The notes: generated by a model from the sequence alone, not told the origin. Positions 1 to 11,588 are shown, numbered from the stretch's first letter. The stretch is DNA of 64,000 nucleotides from Hemerocallis citrina (GCA_017893485.1 CM030366.1:198305835-198369834), one strand, 5' to 3'. Program-made: numbers and translations.

Positions 1-1861
1 CACCAAGGTTTGGGATGTGTTTTGATGCAGGAAGGAAGAGTTATAGCCTATGGTTCAAGGCAACTCCGACCACACGAGAAGAATTACCCCACACATGATT
101 TGGAACTGGCTGCAGTAATTTTCGCTCTGAAGATATGGCGACATTATGTTTATGGAGCAAAGGTGGAAATATACACTGATCATAAGAGCCTGAAATATAT
201 ATACCATCAGAAGGACTTGAATCTTCGACAAAGGCGATGGCTAGAAGTATTAGAAGATATTAGACCTGAAATTAAGTATCATCCAGGAAAGGCCAACGTA
301 GTGGCAGATGCACTTAGTAGAAAAAGGAGTCTGGCTACATTGATTGCAACAAGGAAGGAATTGGACGACGAGATAAAACGAGCCGGTATTGAGGTGGTTA
401 CACAAGGCTTGGGAGCGACCTTAGCATGACTTGAACTACAACCAAGTTTGAAAGAGCAGATTAAGAAGGGTCAGGGAAGAGATGCAGAGATTCTAGCACG
501 TAAAGAACAAGTAAATGCAGGGAAACTTCCGGAGTTCAATATAAGGGAAGGTCTGTTATGGTTTGGAGACAGATTGTGCGTACCGAAGGTGGATGATTTG
601 AGGGAAGAAGTCATGAAAGAAGCGCACACTACATTACTTGCGGTTCACCCGGGAGGTACCAAAATGTATCGAGATGTAAAGTAATTCTATTGATGGGCAA
701 GGATGAAGCGGGATATAGCAGAGTTTGTGGCTAGATGTCTCACCTGTCAGAAGATTAAAGCAGAAAACCAGAAGCTAGGAAGGTTGTTGCAACCGTTACC
801 CATTCCAGAATGGAAGTGGGAAAATATTAGTATGGATTTCATTACCGGGTTGCCCAGAAGTCCCAAAGGACATGATGCTATTTGGGTAGTGGTTGACCGA
901 CTGACAAAATCAGCCCATTTCCTACCTGTAAAAATTACTTAGTCATTGGAAAAATTAGCAGAAGTATATATTGAAGGGATAGTGAAGCTATATGGAGTAC
1001 CAGTATCCATAGTCTCCGACAGGAATGCAAGATTTACTTCGCGATTCTGGCAAAGTTTGCGTTGGGGACAAGAACAGATTTCAGCACAGCTTTCCACCCA
1101 CAGACAGATGGACAAACAGAAAGAGTGAACCAAGTCTTAGAAGATATGCTAAGGGCATGCACTATGGATTTTGGAGGAAATTGGGAAAAGTATTTAGCTT
1201 TGGCAGAATTCAGAACAACAGCTATCAGGCTAGTATTGGTATGGCTCCGTACGAAGCACTCTATGGAAGAAGGTGTCGAACACCGGTATGTTGGTACGAA
1301 GTAGGGGAAAGGCAGATGTTCGGACCAGAAATCGTGCAACAGACCTCTGAGATAATTGAACTAATCAGAAAAAAATTGAAAATAGCACAGAGCCGACAGA
1401 AAAGTTATGCCGACACTCGGCGAAGAGAATTAGAATTTGAAGAAGGGGACTCAGTATTTCTGAAAGTTTCACCAACCAAGGGCGTATTTAGATTTAGGAA
1501 GAGTGGTAAGTTGGCCCCAAGGTACATTGGACCATACAAAATCCTGAAGAAAATTGGGAAGACAGCATACAGACTGGACTTGCCAGCAGAACTAGCCCAA
1601 GTACACAATGTATTTCATGTTTCGATGCTGAGAAAATACGTACCCGATCCAAGTCACCAACTAGTAGAAGTTCCAGAAAATCTACAAGTGGATCTTACTT
1701 ATGAGGAGCAGCCTATAAGAATAGTTGATCACCAGGACAGGGTGTTGAGAAATAAAGTAATTCTCATGGTTAAAGTGCTCTGGAAAAATCAGTTTTTTGA
1801 AGAAGCCACGTGGGAGCTGGAAAGCCAGATGAAGAATATGCATCCTGAGCTGTTTAATTAA
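1..1861 (+). pseudogene. Decayed chromovirus (Tekay-type Ty3/gypsy) pol, 3' part
   Basis: The window opens inside a retrotransposon polyprotein. Seen in order: the end of RNase H (motifs TDHKSL near 175-190 and DALSRK near 307-324), the integrase zinc-binding region (CLTCQK near 736-753), the integrase core (MDFITG near 834-851, SDRNARF near 1015-1035, [10 protein letters not shown] near 1096-1125), and a C-terminal chromodomain-like tail (VLWKNQ...EEATWE near 1777-1815). Frame 1 carries stops near 427, 682 and 940. The reading frame shifts near 1050 and again near 1215, so no functional enzyme can be made. The domain order and chromodomain-like tail are those of Tekay/Del chromoviruses. The 5' part of the element lies outside the window. 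The lineage call rests on recognised motifs and the adjacent LTR, not on a tree. Confidence 0.9.
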
Positions 1862-1920
1862 TTTATGTTTTCTTTGTTTATCTCTCTACCTGCAGTTTAG
1901 TTCTGAGGACAGAACTATTC

Positions 1921-1934
1921 TAAGGAGGGAGTGA
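1921..1934 (+). other. Polypurine tract before the 3' LTR
   Basis: The purine run AAGGAGGGAG sits immediately before TGTAATATCC, the expected arrangement of a second-strand primer next to a 3' LTR. The exact boundary (1932 or 1935) is uncertain by a few bases. Confidence 0.65.
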
Positions 1935-2406
1935 TGTAATATCCCTAGTATGTAAGATATATATTTTTGTTCTTTTTTTCCTTACCAAGAAAATATATGT
2001 ATACATTGATTGCATATATAGATATATGTGCATTGTTTATGTTAACACACACTATGCTTACTTTCTTTATCTGATTAGTTTTCAACAAAAAAAAGGCCCA
2101 ACTTTCCCTCTTAAAGCCCAACCCAACAATGTAACCATAGGTAAATGTAAATAAGTAAAGCTTAGGGGGGTGAAAGTAAAAAGGAATGACACCTAAGCAC
2201 CCTAGAAGCCTCCACACTCCTCCACATCTCTCTTTTTCCTTCTCATCTATTCTAGCCAGCAGTAACCAGCAGAACCAGCAGCACCATTCACCCATTTTTC
2301 TATATATATGTGTGAAAACTTGTTCTTTACTACTTTTTACAGAACCCTACTTCTCATATAATAAACCCTAGCCTAACTTTCTTCCATTCTTTCTATCTGC
2401 CATACT

Positions 2407-2408
<2 letters not shown>

Positions 2409-2461
<53 letters not shown>
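2409..2461. repeat. (TA)n microsatellite
   Basis: About 26 uninterrupted TA dinucleotides within the LTR. Confidence 0.95.
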
Positions 2462-2463
<2 letters not shown>

Positions 2464-2654
2464 TTACAACTTTAGAAAAACATAAGCTAAGGAAGCTCTT
2501 GAAGCAAGGAAGAAGAAGCATATCTTTGAAGAAGAAAGTGGGTATTTTCCTAATTTCTTGATTACTTTTGTGATTTTTTTTATATAGAAGTTATGGTTTG
2601 ATAATATTGTGGTTTGAAAGTGGTAAAATTGTGTTAAGAAATATGCTTGTTAAG

Positions 2655-3330
2655 TATTAGAAAATTTAGTAGTATAAAAAGCATCAGTAGTAGTAGTAAT
2701 GTTAGTAGTATAAAAGTATAAATAGTAGTAGTAATATTAGTAGTATAAAAAATATCAGTAGTAGTAGTAATGTTAGTAGTATAAAAGTATAAGTACTAGT
2801 AGTAATATTAGTAGTATAAAAAGCATCAGTAGTAGTAGTAATGTTAGTAGTATAAAAGTATAAGTAGTAGTAATATTAGTAGTATAAAAAGCATCAGTAG
2901 TAGTAGTAATGTTAGTAGTATTAAAGTATAAGTAGAGTAGTAATATTAGTAGTATAAAAGCATCAGTAGTAGTAGTAATACTAGTAAGTATTATAGCATC
3001 AGTTGTAGTAGTAATGTTAGTAGTATAAAAGTATAAGTAGTAGTAGTAATATTAGTAGTATAAAAAGCATCAGTAGTAGTAGTAATACTAGTAAGTATTA
3101 TAGCATCAGTAGTAGTAGTAATACTAGTAGTATTAAAGTATCAGTAGTGGTAGTAATGTTAGTAGTATTAATAGTGGGAGTAATAGCAGCAGCAGTAGGC
3201 ATAATAGTAGCAATAGCAGTAGTAATAGTAGTAGTAATAGTGGCAGCAGTAATAGTAGCGGTAACAGTGATAGTAGTAAGCATCAGTAGTAGTGAATAAT
3301 AGGAATGAGAAGGCATCAGTAGAAGCAATA
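2655..3330. repeat. AGT-rich minisatellite array
   Basis: Roughly 75-bp units alternate blocks such as AGTAGTAGTAATGTTAGTAG with ATAAAAGTATAAG or ATAAAAAGCATC. The units are regular up to about 3130, then decay into looser AGT/AGC triplets. The apparent Thr/Ile-rich reading on the minus strand is a by-product of the triplet repeat, not a gene. Confidence 0.85.
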
Positions 3331-4037
3331 ATTTAAAGAAGTAGTAATTCAAAAAATAAAGCTTGTGGTCCCTTAAAGTAACGATAGCAAAGTACGAAGG
3401 AATAAAAGCTATAGTTGTATACTTAGCTAACTAAAATTTAAGATAGTTTAATAATGGTAGTAAGGTAGGAAAGCCACTTGTAATTATATACTTAGCTAAT
3501 CAAAATTTATAATACGTAGAGTAGATTGTAGTAAAGTAAAGAAAGGATTGTAAGACTTTATCAAGTGCTATGCATAAGTGTATGCATATAGTTGAATTTG
3601 GTGCGTTAAGCGCACTAGTGTTGATATGCATATGGAGATATTCAGTGCATTAAGTGTCTTTCGGTTATGCATATAGTGATAGTAAACACGTATTAAGTGA
3701 ACTAGTTTTAGTATATGTCAAATAACAAGTATCCAAGCTAAAACGACTCTTAGCTTAAACCGATAATTGCATTGAACCCATATTTGAGTTAGATAACTTA
3801 TTGTAAGACAAGATTAACCTTTGGATCTAGGATTAAATTACCTAGTAGCCAACTATCATTAAATAGAAAATGAAGGACAAAAAAATTGGATCGTATGACC
3901 AATAAAATAAGGACAGGCACTAGTTGGAAGTGTATTCACCTGTCAAGGGGACGCGTGCGACGTCTCGTCTGGGACACGTGCGACGTGGTCTCGACTGTTG
4001 ATTCCTGAGATTTAATGATAAAGATGTCAAAATCTAA

Positions 4038-5427
4038 GGGTCTGTTTGGTTCAAAGGAGGGGAGGGGAGGGGAGGGATTTTAATGGAGGGGAGGGAAGGG
4101 GAGGGAAAGGGAGGGGAGGGATTTAATGAAAACTCTGTTTGGTTCAAAGGAGGGGAGGGGAGAGAAATTAATAATTTTCTTGTTTGGTTCACAAGGGGAG
4201 GGAATGGATTTTATAATAAAATTACTTTTATACCCTTTTGCATATAATAAGAAATTCATACAACCACTTCATACAATAAGAATTGAAACAACAACGAATT
4301 AGAGAAATTTTATACAAGCATTATCTTTTCTCTTTAGAATAGATACAAGCAAATTATGCAAGCATAAAGAACTTATTCTTCCTTGTGAGGTTCAGAGGTT
4401 AGCACATAGCAACAGTTGTCAATTTGCAACTTGCTACTCAAACAATGCTTGTGGATGAAGATCAAACTGTTGTTAATCTTCGAGTTTGTGGTTAATTGAT
4501 CTATACATCAAGTTATGCCCCGTATAATTTTTAGTCATTTTTAAGTTGCCGACGCTTTAGATGGATGGATTTGTTCTGCACGCATATGGTTGATGTCAAT
4601 CTTCATTAAGTATAACAGAAAAATAAAATCACTACTCCAAAGTTTTCTAACACCAAAGTCAATTCTCTAATTTTCCTTGTTAATTATATAGATTTTTATT
4701 TTATTTCTTTATTTAATTTTTTGGCAAGCTCTCTGAAATATTTTTGTTTACTGCACATCAATGTCATGTTAGATGGGGCGATATAAATACAACTTTTGTG
4801 TCTGATTTCTGAGTCATTGGTAATTTCTTCAGGTACTCCGACCCCAACCAGGTCAAAAAGCCACAAAATTGCAGTTGTACTGGCATCAAGTGTTAGCTGC
4901 ATTTGCTTACTAATCCTCAGCCTTGCTCTCTTTCTTTGGTGGAGGCATCGCCATAACCAACAAATATTCCTCGATGTCAATGGTAAATACTTGATTTAAA
5001 ATTAAAGAAAAAAAAAAAAGAAAATTGAGTATCTGTCTCTCTTCTAACCAGTATTGCTTTTTAGAATTTAGATCAACATAATGAGGAGGTTGTGCTTGGA
5101 AATCTCAAGAGGTTTCACTTCCGAGAGCTTCAGATTGCCACCGACAACTTCAGTGGGAATATACGAGAAAGAGAGAGGTTTTTAATTAGATTATGATTTA
5201 GATTTTAAAGGGCAATTTAGTCATGCGACTTTAAAAAATTAGCCATATTTTCTCTCCCCTCCAAATCCCCCCACTTTTGGAGGGGAGCCAAAATTGGCTC
5301 AGGAGGGGTGTTGCACCCCCCCATTTTCCTCCCCTCCCCTCCTAAAAATTGAACCAAACAAGAACAGTAATAAAAAAACCCTTCCCTCCCCTCCCCTTCC
5401 CTCCATTCCCCTCCAACCAAACAGACC
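4038..5427. mobile_element. Non-autonomous TIR DNA transposon carrying a gene fragment (Pack-type)
   Basis: The left end reads GGGTCTGTTTGGTTC and the right end is its reverse complement, AACCAAACAGACC. Both termini continue into G-rich (left) and C-rich (right) subterminal runs. TAA flanks both sides, as expected for a PIF/Harbinger-type insertion; a longer shared string, CTAAGGG, also fits, so the class is not certain. No transposase is present. The interior (4833-5162) holds part of an NIK-like receptor kinase gene with its intron. The element sits inside the chromovirus 3' LTR and is therefore younger than it. Confidence 0.75.
4833..5162 (+). pseudogene. Captured fragment of an NIK-type LRR receptor kinase gene
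   Basis: Exon 4833-4982 follows an intact acceptor (TTTCTTCAG) and encodes a short extracellular stalk plus a single membrane segment (CLLILSLALFLWW) with a basic stop-transfer stretch (RHRHNQ). A GTAAAT donor at 4983 opens an intron of about 90 bp. The next exon starts at 5072 in the matching phase and encodes EEVVLGNLKRFHFRELQIAT, the juxtamembrane and kinase entry characteristic of NIK/SERK-group LRR-II receptor kinases. The match stops near 5162, before the kinase catalytic motifs. The leucine-rich repeats and kinase domain are absent. The retained intron means the fragment was copied from DNA, not from a spliced RNA. Product assignment is from recognised family motifs. Confidence 0.8.
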
Positions 5428-6300
5428 TAAGGGAATGGACCCTTATGAGTATGTTATGTTCTAAGTTATCCATATGAACAATGAGCTAGAGTGTAACTTT
5501 TAGTCTCTGGCGGAGTAGGGAAAGGCCTGCCGATTCGCCCGATGTTCGGATAACTTATGGTAGAGTCCGGGTATGGAGAAGGACCATCGATTCCGACAGG
5601 ATTGCAGCTGAGCTGAATGATCACCAGCCTGTCGGGAGTGGAGAGAGACCACCGGCCGGCAGAGTGGAGAGAGACCACCGATTCCGATAGATCGGGGTGA
5701 TCACCGACTTTTGGAAGTGGAGAAAGACCACCGATCTGATGCAGTAGACGGAATAGACCGTATTTACTGCAGCTCTACCAATCACCAAATAAATATCAGG
5801 ATCAGGAAGAAGTACAAGAGTATGGTGCATGGCGAGGGATTGAACCCTACTATCTGGAGAATACGAACTCGATTTGGGCAGTATGTAGTATGAGATGCAT
5901 ACGTTTTCAAATCAAGTTTGCATTAGATTAAGAGCATGATGTGCATATGGATTGTGCATTAATAACTAGATCATAACATACACCAACACTCCTATTACAT
6001 GATTACCACATTTCTTTCTTTCTACATTAAGGATTGTTTGTGGAAAATTAGGAAATTGCGGTTTTCATCCGTTTTGCATCAGTTGTATTCAACTGACGTG
6101 CCCACAGTTGGTTTGTAGGAATTGATCGTGGGAACAAAAGAATATTGAGCTGTGGAGTATTCCAAGTGGGAAGAAAAATTTTCCCGAGCAATGTATGTTT
6201 TAAATTTCCTTTAATTTCTTTTCTGTGTTATGTACTCATTTGAAGTAATGAACTTGGGTTCTGTCACGAGTTTCCTGTATGTGGATCCCGGGACGCTACA

Positions 6301-6375
6301 GACACCTCTTGCTTTACTGTACCCACGGTTGAAACTCCATTGCTATAGGTTTTAGTGATGGTTTTCGCATCCAAA
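6301..6375. other. Possible CACTA subterminal remnant
   Basis: The strings TACCCACGGTT and CTATAGGTTTTAGTGATGG resemble the subterminal repeats at the right end of the next element (8830-8870), so this may be the edge of an older, adjacent CACTA copy. Confidence 0.35.
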
Positions 6376-7142
6376 CACTACAACAGAAATGCCTTTCCAT
6401 AGCATTTAGAAAACGTTGTCCTTTTAACGACATTTTGCAAACTAAAAGTTGATATGAACGAAAGTTGATATATAGAAAATGCCAATATATCATTGAAAGT
6501 ATAGAAGTTTACAAGATTTGTTTACAAGTATATCCAAACCTAGCATCATAGAAATTCGTTTACAATAAACTTAAAACTGACAACAAAAAAACCCTGAGTG
6601 ACTAACATCAAAACAACTCAAAGTCTTCTGTTCAATCACGACAATTCTAACCTACAAACAGAGAAGAAAAATTGATCAAATATTCAAAAGAAGTGTATTT
6701 TACAGAAGAAAAAATTACAACAATCACAACAGTTTTGGAGAAAGAACCTTGATCAAATATTCAAACACCTATATTAAACCTAAAATACTTTTAGAATAAA
6801 AAATTACTGTTGGACACTCGAAAAAGCAAAATTACTAATGTACAGTAGGCTACGATGTCTAATGCTGAAAATGAAGGCAACTACACAACTACAATGTACT
6901 GTAACCCTTAGAACCACCTCTCATGCAACTTCACTCACCTCTCCGTCTCTCCCTCATTTCTCACTCTAGCTTGCTGCACATAACAAAGCGAGACCATCAC
7001 TAAAAAAATGAAATGTATGTAGTACAGTATTTAACAAAAGAGTCTAGTCCCTTCAAAAACATAACATAGTAACATTATATTCTAATCGCAGGTGTAACAG
7101 ATGAATTTATTAGAAAGACAAAGACCTACAAAGAAACAATAC

Positions 7143-7310
7143 CTTCCCATGAGCTCCATTATCTCTTTGGGCATGAAGAAGATCCATTAGATGGATTCTT
7201 TTCTCTAAATCATGAACATATTCAACTCTCTGAACAATCAAATCGGTACTAGAGCCTACTCTTCCAACAGAAAGATTGATGCAACATAAAAGGAAATCAG
7301 AAGCCAATCT
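7143..7310 (-). pseudogene. Captured exon of a DED1/DDX3-type DEAD-box RNA helicase
   Basis: Read on the minus strand, an exon of 168 bp (56 codons) has a good acceptor (TTTATGCTACAG) and donor (AAG followed by GTATTG). It encodes RLASDFLLCC..., then VGRVGSSTDLIVQRVEYV and HLMDLLHAQRDNG. This is the linker between the two RecA-like lobes of plant DDX3/DED1-group helicases (relatives of Arabidopsis RH11, RH37 and RH52). The neighbouring exons with the DEAD box and motif VI are not present, so no active ATPase could be made. The exon is intact and open, which suggests fairly recent capture by the surrounding CACTA-like element. Other positions in the element gave no further helicase exons by eye. 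Confidence 0.85.
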
Positions 7311-8339
7311 CTGTAGCATAAATGTTTTATACTATCTGATTAGCCTTTTTGCCAATGTTTAATTTAAGGTAAAGCAGGTATCAGCAGAAATTTGGAAAAA
7401 AGAGAAAAATAGGAAAAAAATACATGTTTAAATACTACAAATTCACTTCAAAATCTATATCCTACAACTTATAGAATTTGATTTAGTGGGCCAAACACAA
7501 TGTACCATACAACAAACTCTTTATTTCAGTAAAACATAGTATGCCATGTGTCTACATGGAAGTACTAAATATAAATAATTCTCTTCTAAAACATTCTACC
7601 TTTTGTTAATGGTCAGCAAAAAATATAGATCCAATATCTTTTTTTCTTTTCCTTGAAGATAACAAAATAGGTTTGTCTTGTACAAGTGTATTCATGTAGT
7701 TTGTACATTACACGATCCTTGAATACGTGTCCCTTCTAGCAGATACAATGTTTATCGTGCAAGCATGATAAATGAGATATTTTCCACTCTTCTTTCTAGT
7801 AAGATTAGATTAGCTCATAAACAGAAATTTTAAGGCCTACTAGCATTGGAGCTTATATAACCTACAAGGACTAAACATGTAAAAACGGAAACAAATGCCA
7901 GTAGTAGGTTACATGACTGGCTACTAAATTATCAAAATCATTATATGCTATTGCTTCACAGAATCAAATTTAGTATTTCCCTACTCAGTACCATTCCATG
8001 TTTTAGCTATAACAAATTCACCGATACAAGTAGACCAAGATATTGGAGATATTAGTGAAATATGAAGAAATAGGGGAACTAGCCCCTTAATCCATAAGGA
8101 ACCTGCAATGATTTTACTAATGGCTATTCAATGTATGTTTGGAAGCAATATTGTGATGCTAGCACCTGATGTACACATCCAAACATATATAATAATTGTT
8201 GTATGATATACTCGTGACAATTTCTAATTGAAACATGAGATCACCTTCAAATAAACAAATTCTAATTGAAATAATCAATATACAGCTAGTGGCAGTTTTA
8301 TGATACAGGACGTACTTGAATATGATCCCAATTAAATGA

Positions 8340-8720
8340 AGGTGGGGTGGCGGGTGCCTGGGCGTCGAGGGAAGGTGGGGCGGCGCTCAGGAGGCATCGC
8401 AGCTGCTGCTCGCCGACGGGATTGGGGAGCAGCATAAGGGGTTTCGATTGGGGCTGCTGGCGTTGGGCGTCGACGGGAGTAGGGAAAAAGTGGGGTCTCG
8501 ATGGGAGTGGCGATGACTGGAGATGGGCTCACGATGGTGGCTCGCCGGAGAACGGGTCGATGATTCGAGATCGAGAGAGAGATAGAGAGATCAACGTAGG
8601 GTTTGAGATGTGGCTCGGGGCGGCATGGCGGTGGGGAGGGGGCACGACGGTGGGAAGGGGGGATTTGGAGATAGGGTTTGGTGAGAGGTGGATTTGGAGA
8701 TAGGGTTTGGTGAGAGAAGG
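8340..8720. other. GC-rich patch near the right end of the CACTA-like element
   Basis: Base composition jumps well above the surroundings here. Open frames on both strands look like low-complexity Gly/Trp/Arg or Pro/Arg translations and match nothing I recognise. A GGATTTGGAGATAGGGTTTG segment is tandemly duplicated at about 8660-8716. On the minus strand the patch resembles a pyrimidine-rich 5' leader, possibly that of a captured or transposon gene. Confidence 0.4.
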
Positions 8721-8900
8721 GAGAAATTAAATAATAGTTATGGATTAAAAGCTTATAGTTATGGATTAAAATCTCTAAAGCTATATGATACCTATACCCA
8801 CAGTTTACTACACGTCTGTAGGTATATAATGCCTATACCCACGGTTTTAGTGATCCGTCACTATAGGTATCCGTTGGTATATGGCAAATTCCTTGTAGTG

Positions 8901-9639
8901 ATAATGCATGGAGTTTGAACTATCGGAGAACATAAATGTCCAAACTGCTATAGTGTGATTCCTCAATATCAATCAAAGCAGAAAGTAACATGCTTGATGA
9001 TATTTTTGCTAAAAAAGACTTCATGATAGATTTGACAAAATTTCCCGCGTACCATTTTAATCAATGAAGCAATAATTTCCTACATCTATCTATATCTCAC
9101 CTCTTTTGAAAACCACACATACATGAATTCGAAGTTTTCTCATTTGAGGACTTCATTCCGGAACTAAATTGTGTCATATGAGAGTTTCACATGCACTAAC
9201 TTGCAATATAATCTTATGTAAGAAGTTGTTGTGAGCACAAAATAAAGTTGTGGTTCTTTCACAAAAGAGTTGGAATTTTGTATTTATTATGAGTTTTGAA
9301 TTAATAAAATTTTATTAATAATTAAGCAATAATCGACATTGTTGGTTCGACTGTATATTAGTTCAATCTATCTAACCGATACTAATATATATCCTGTGTA
9401 AATAGTGTTGCTTCTTCAATGTCGATAGATTGATTTATTTCAGTTGACTGCATCACGTACAAGACTTTTATTATGAATTAGTTATCTGTGTCAGCATATT
9501 AAATTAGAAGGTGACATATGATTTTCTGTTTGATTCCTATATTGAGTATATTCTATTGGGTTTCGATATCATCATATGTTCATATTTAATCTCTAATATT
9601 ATAACTGGAGATATTTATCTCTAATATCTAATTTCTACT
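8901..9639. other. AT-rich sequence, nothing recognised
   Basis: No coding potential, repeat array or transposon terminus seen on either strand. Confidence 0.5.
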
Positions 9640-9797
9640 TCTCTACTATTTTAATGAGTGAGTTGGGGTTTGTGACCAAACAAACCCAATATGACTAACC
9701 TTTAATTTATTTTTTACATTGGGAATTACTACCCGTACTTGCAAATAATGTTTCTGGTTTTGTTAATTTATGCTTGCCTATGATTTTAATAGCTAAC
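9640..9797 (+). mobile_element. Helitron-like 5' terminus remnant
   Basis: TCTCTACTATTTTAATGAG followed by GTTTGTGACCAAACAAACCC closely resembles the start of the Helitron at 48495 (TCTACTATTTTAATGGGAG then TTTGTCACCAAACAAACC). No matching 3' hairpin end is seen nearby; the copy seems cut off by the LTR at 9798. Confidence 0.45.
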
Positions 9798-10540
9798 TGT
9801 AACACCCCATTTTTTATTTATTTTTTTTGAAAACTAAACCTCCAAATTCAATTCTTACAATTTCTATATCACTTTAAACCCAAACTAAGATAGGTATATT
9901 TCAAATAAAATTTTGGCAGAATCTCCCCTGAAATTTCTGCCCCGAAACACAAAAGGCTTACGGAATTCTGCTCTAAATTCCGTAGCTCACAACACAGGCA
10001 ATATAATAATGGGCTCCCAAGGCCAAAATGAGCAGAATCACACAAGCAATATAAATATCATGCTCTGGGGGCCAAACTCAAAACATAATATCAATTATCA
10101 ATTAAAAACCATAAATTTCCTTTAAAAAATTAGATAAGTAATAGAAAAACTGAAGAAGAACTTTCCAAAAACCAAACACAGAACCCAATACTCCACAACG
10201 AGGTGGGTACGGGCTTTCTTACTTCATCACAGCACTATACCTACATATTTTCATTTTAATACAAAATAATACATTAGTTGTATACATTTCTTCATATGCT
10301 AAATACACAAATAATCTATCATCCCAATAAATATAATATCTGATTCTATAACTACCTCACCGGCTGCTAGCAAACCTGCAGGAGAGTTAGGGTTGTCCAC
10401 CCGCAGGGAGGGACCCCCCTAACCCCCAGAAAACAATAGGGGTTAGTCATTTCTGGTGTGAGTCTAAGTATTAGTCTAATAAATAAATTAAATTGTATAA
10501 AGAAAATAAATTGAACTTACAAACATATGGATAAGAAGAT
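9798..10540 (+). mobile_element. LTR fragment, chromovirus-like
   Basis: It starts TGTAACACCCC, the usual 5' end of chromovirus LTRs, and continues with a TTTTGGCAGAATCTCCCC block common in such LTRs. It has no clear 3' end before the Athila remnant begins at about 10545. No coding sequence. Orientation is inferred from the TGTAACACCCC end only. Confidence 0.5.
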
Positions 10541-10541
10541 T

Positions 10542-10604
10542 TAACCTCTAGGTCTCTTGATGCATCTAGGTCTCTTCCAAAATACCTCTAGGTCTCTTGA
10601 TGCT
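10542..10604. repeat. Microduplication at the Athila break
   Basis: CCTCTAGGTCTCTTGATGC occurs at about 10542-10561 and again at 10585-10604, with a partial third copy (ATCTAGGTCTCTT) between them. Confidence 0.8.
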
Positions 10605-11186
10605 GCGATCAGCCAACTGCAAGGTGATGGATGTTGGTTTGAGTTTCCCCAATCCTAGCTTTTCGTAAACAGAGTATGGAAGAAGATTGATACTTGCCCC
10701 CAAATCTAACAGTGCCTTTTCAAAGAAATGCTCACCAACCCTGCAAGGAATGGTAAAACTACCTGAATCCTTCAACTTAGGAGGTAATTTCCTCAACAAT
10801 ACGGCACTCACTTTCTCTGTTAAAGCCACATCCTCTCGAACCTGAAACGTCCTCTTGTGAGTACAACATTCTTTCAAAAATTTGGCATAAGAAGGAATTT
10901 GTTTAATAGCATCAAGTAGGGGAATATTGATTTCTACCTTCCTGAGAGTTTCAAAGATGTCAAATAAATGTTGTTCTTTCTTTTGCTTGACTAACCTTTG
11001 AGGAATGGTGGCAATACTACCCCTTCTTTGTCACTTACCTTGTTGGAACCCAAAGATTTTGACGGTTGTGTGTCCCTGATTTTGTCTGATTCGTCTCCGT
11101 GTGTTCCAACCTTGCTGTCAATTACCTTACCACTTCTTAGGGTTGTCACCGATTTGAGCTGTTCTTGTCCTCTAGGGTTTGGTATA
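10566..11186 (-). pseudogene. Athila gag C-terminus and protease (left half)
   Basis: The minus strand encodes SVTTLRSGK (near 11130-11156), a conserved mark of Athila gag-pol, and then the aspartic protease region with ALLDLGASINLLP in the active-site position (near 10699-10740). The usual D-(T/S)-G triad is read here as DLGAS, as in many plant Athila copies. A downstream LADRS...RPRGI stretch matches the protease end. A frameshift separates the gag and protease segments near 10880-10990. The frame ends just after RPRGILEET, where the element is truncated. Confidence 0.85.
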
Positions 11187-11191
11187 GTTTG
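11187..11191. other. Target-site duplication of element A, left copy
   Basis: GTTTG here and at 25514-25518 directly flanks the two LTR ends. Removing one copy restores the Athila reading frame. Confidence 0.95.
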
Positions 11192-11588
11192 TGATATGGC
11201 TAAAAAAGGGGTTAAATCGGAACCGTCCAGATGGAGCACGAATCTTGAAGCTCGGGGGTAAAACGATAGTTTCACCTACCAACGGGTCTGAAGCGGGTAG
11301 TGGTTGTCCCCCGCGAAGATCCACTTACCCGCAAACGGATCCGCCTCAACCGGGTGCGGGTTCCAACCCGCGGCAAACCCGGTCCTGAAGGGATAGAATT
11401 AGGGTCTCTGATTAATATTAATCAACGGCCCTGATTCATGTCTATCCTTTCACTGGGATTTAGGGATTAAATTCCTTATCTGGTTACATGGAATATACCT
11501 TAGCAGATTACGTTCCTAATCTGTTTACGGAGAGAATATTCCATATCAGATCACGAGGATTACATTCCTAATCCGTTCCCTAAGACGC

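Larger units (their letters stand above)
1935..6300 (+). mobile_element. 3' LTR of the chromovirus at 1-1861, with a nested TIR element
   Basis: The LTR starts TGTAATATCCC next to the polypurine tract and probably ends GGGACGCTACA at 6300; these ends mirror each other as chromovirus LTR ends do. Near the 3' end it shares short stretches (GACGTGCCCACAG near 6095, GAGGGATTGAACCCTA near 5835) with the solo LTR at 54085-57775, where they are reverse-complemented. Removing the nested element at 4038-5427 leaves about 3 kb. The region also holds a TA microsatellite, an AGT-rich array and a degenerate repeat of GAGAGAGACCACCG units (about 5570-5740). The target duplication cannot be checked because the 5' end is missing. 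Confidence 0.65.
6376..8900. mobile_element. Non-autonomous CACTA-like DNA transposon
   Basis: The left end is CACTACAACAGAAATG and the right end is CCTTGTAGTG, reverse complement CACTACAAGG. Only the first 8 bases match as a terminal inverted repeat, and the flanking trinucleotides are AAA and ATA, so the two ends may derive from different subfamilies or have decayed. Subterminal motifs (GGTTTTAGTGATCCGTCACTATAGG near 8839, described here only in part) are typical of the superfamily. No transposase is visible. The interior carries a helicase exon (7143-7310) and a GC-rich patch (8340-8720). Confidence 0.6.

Noticed and set aside
3098..3352. Thr/Ile/Leu-rich minus-strand frame
   Set aside because: Translation of the AGT triplet array.
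8347..8918. Gly/Trp-rich frames in the GC-rich patch
   Set aside because: Low complexity, no recognisable motif, open on both strands; reported only as a compositional patch.
9441..9450. Isolated CAGTTGACTG as a further palindrome site
   Set aside because: Single copy without a partner at 20-22 bp; expected by chance in a window this size.
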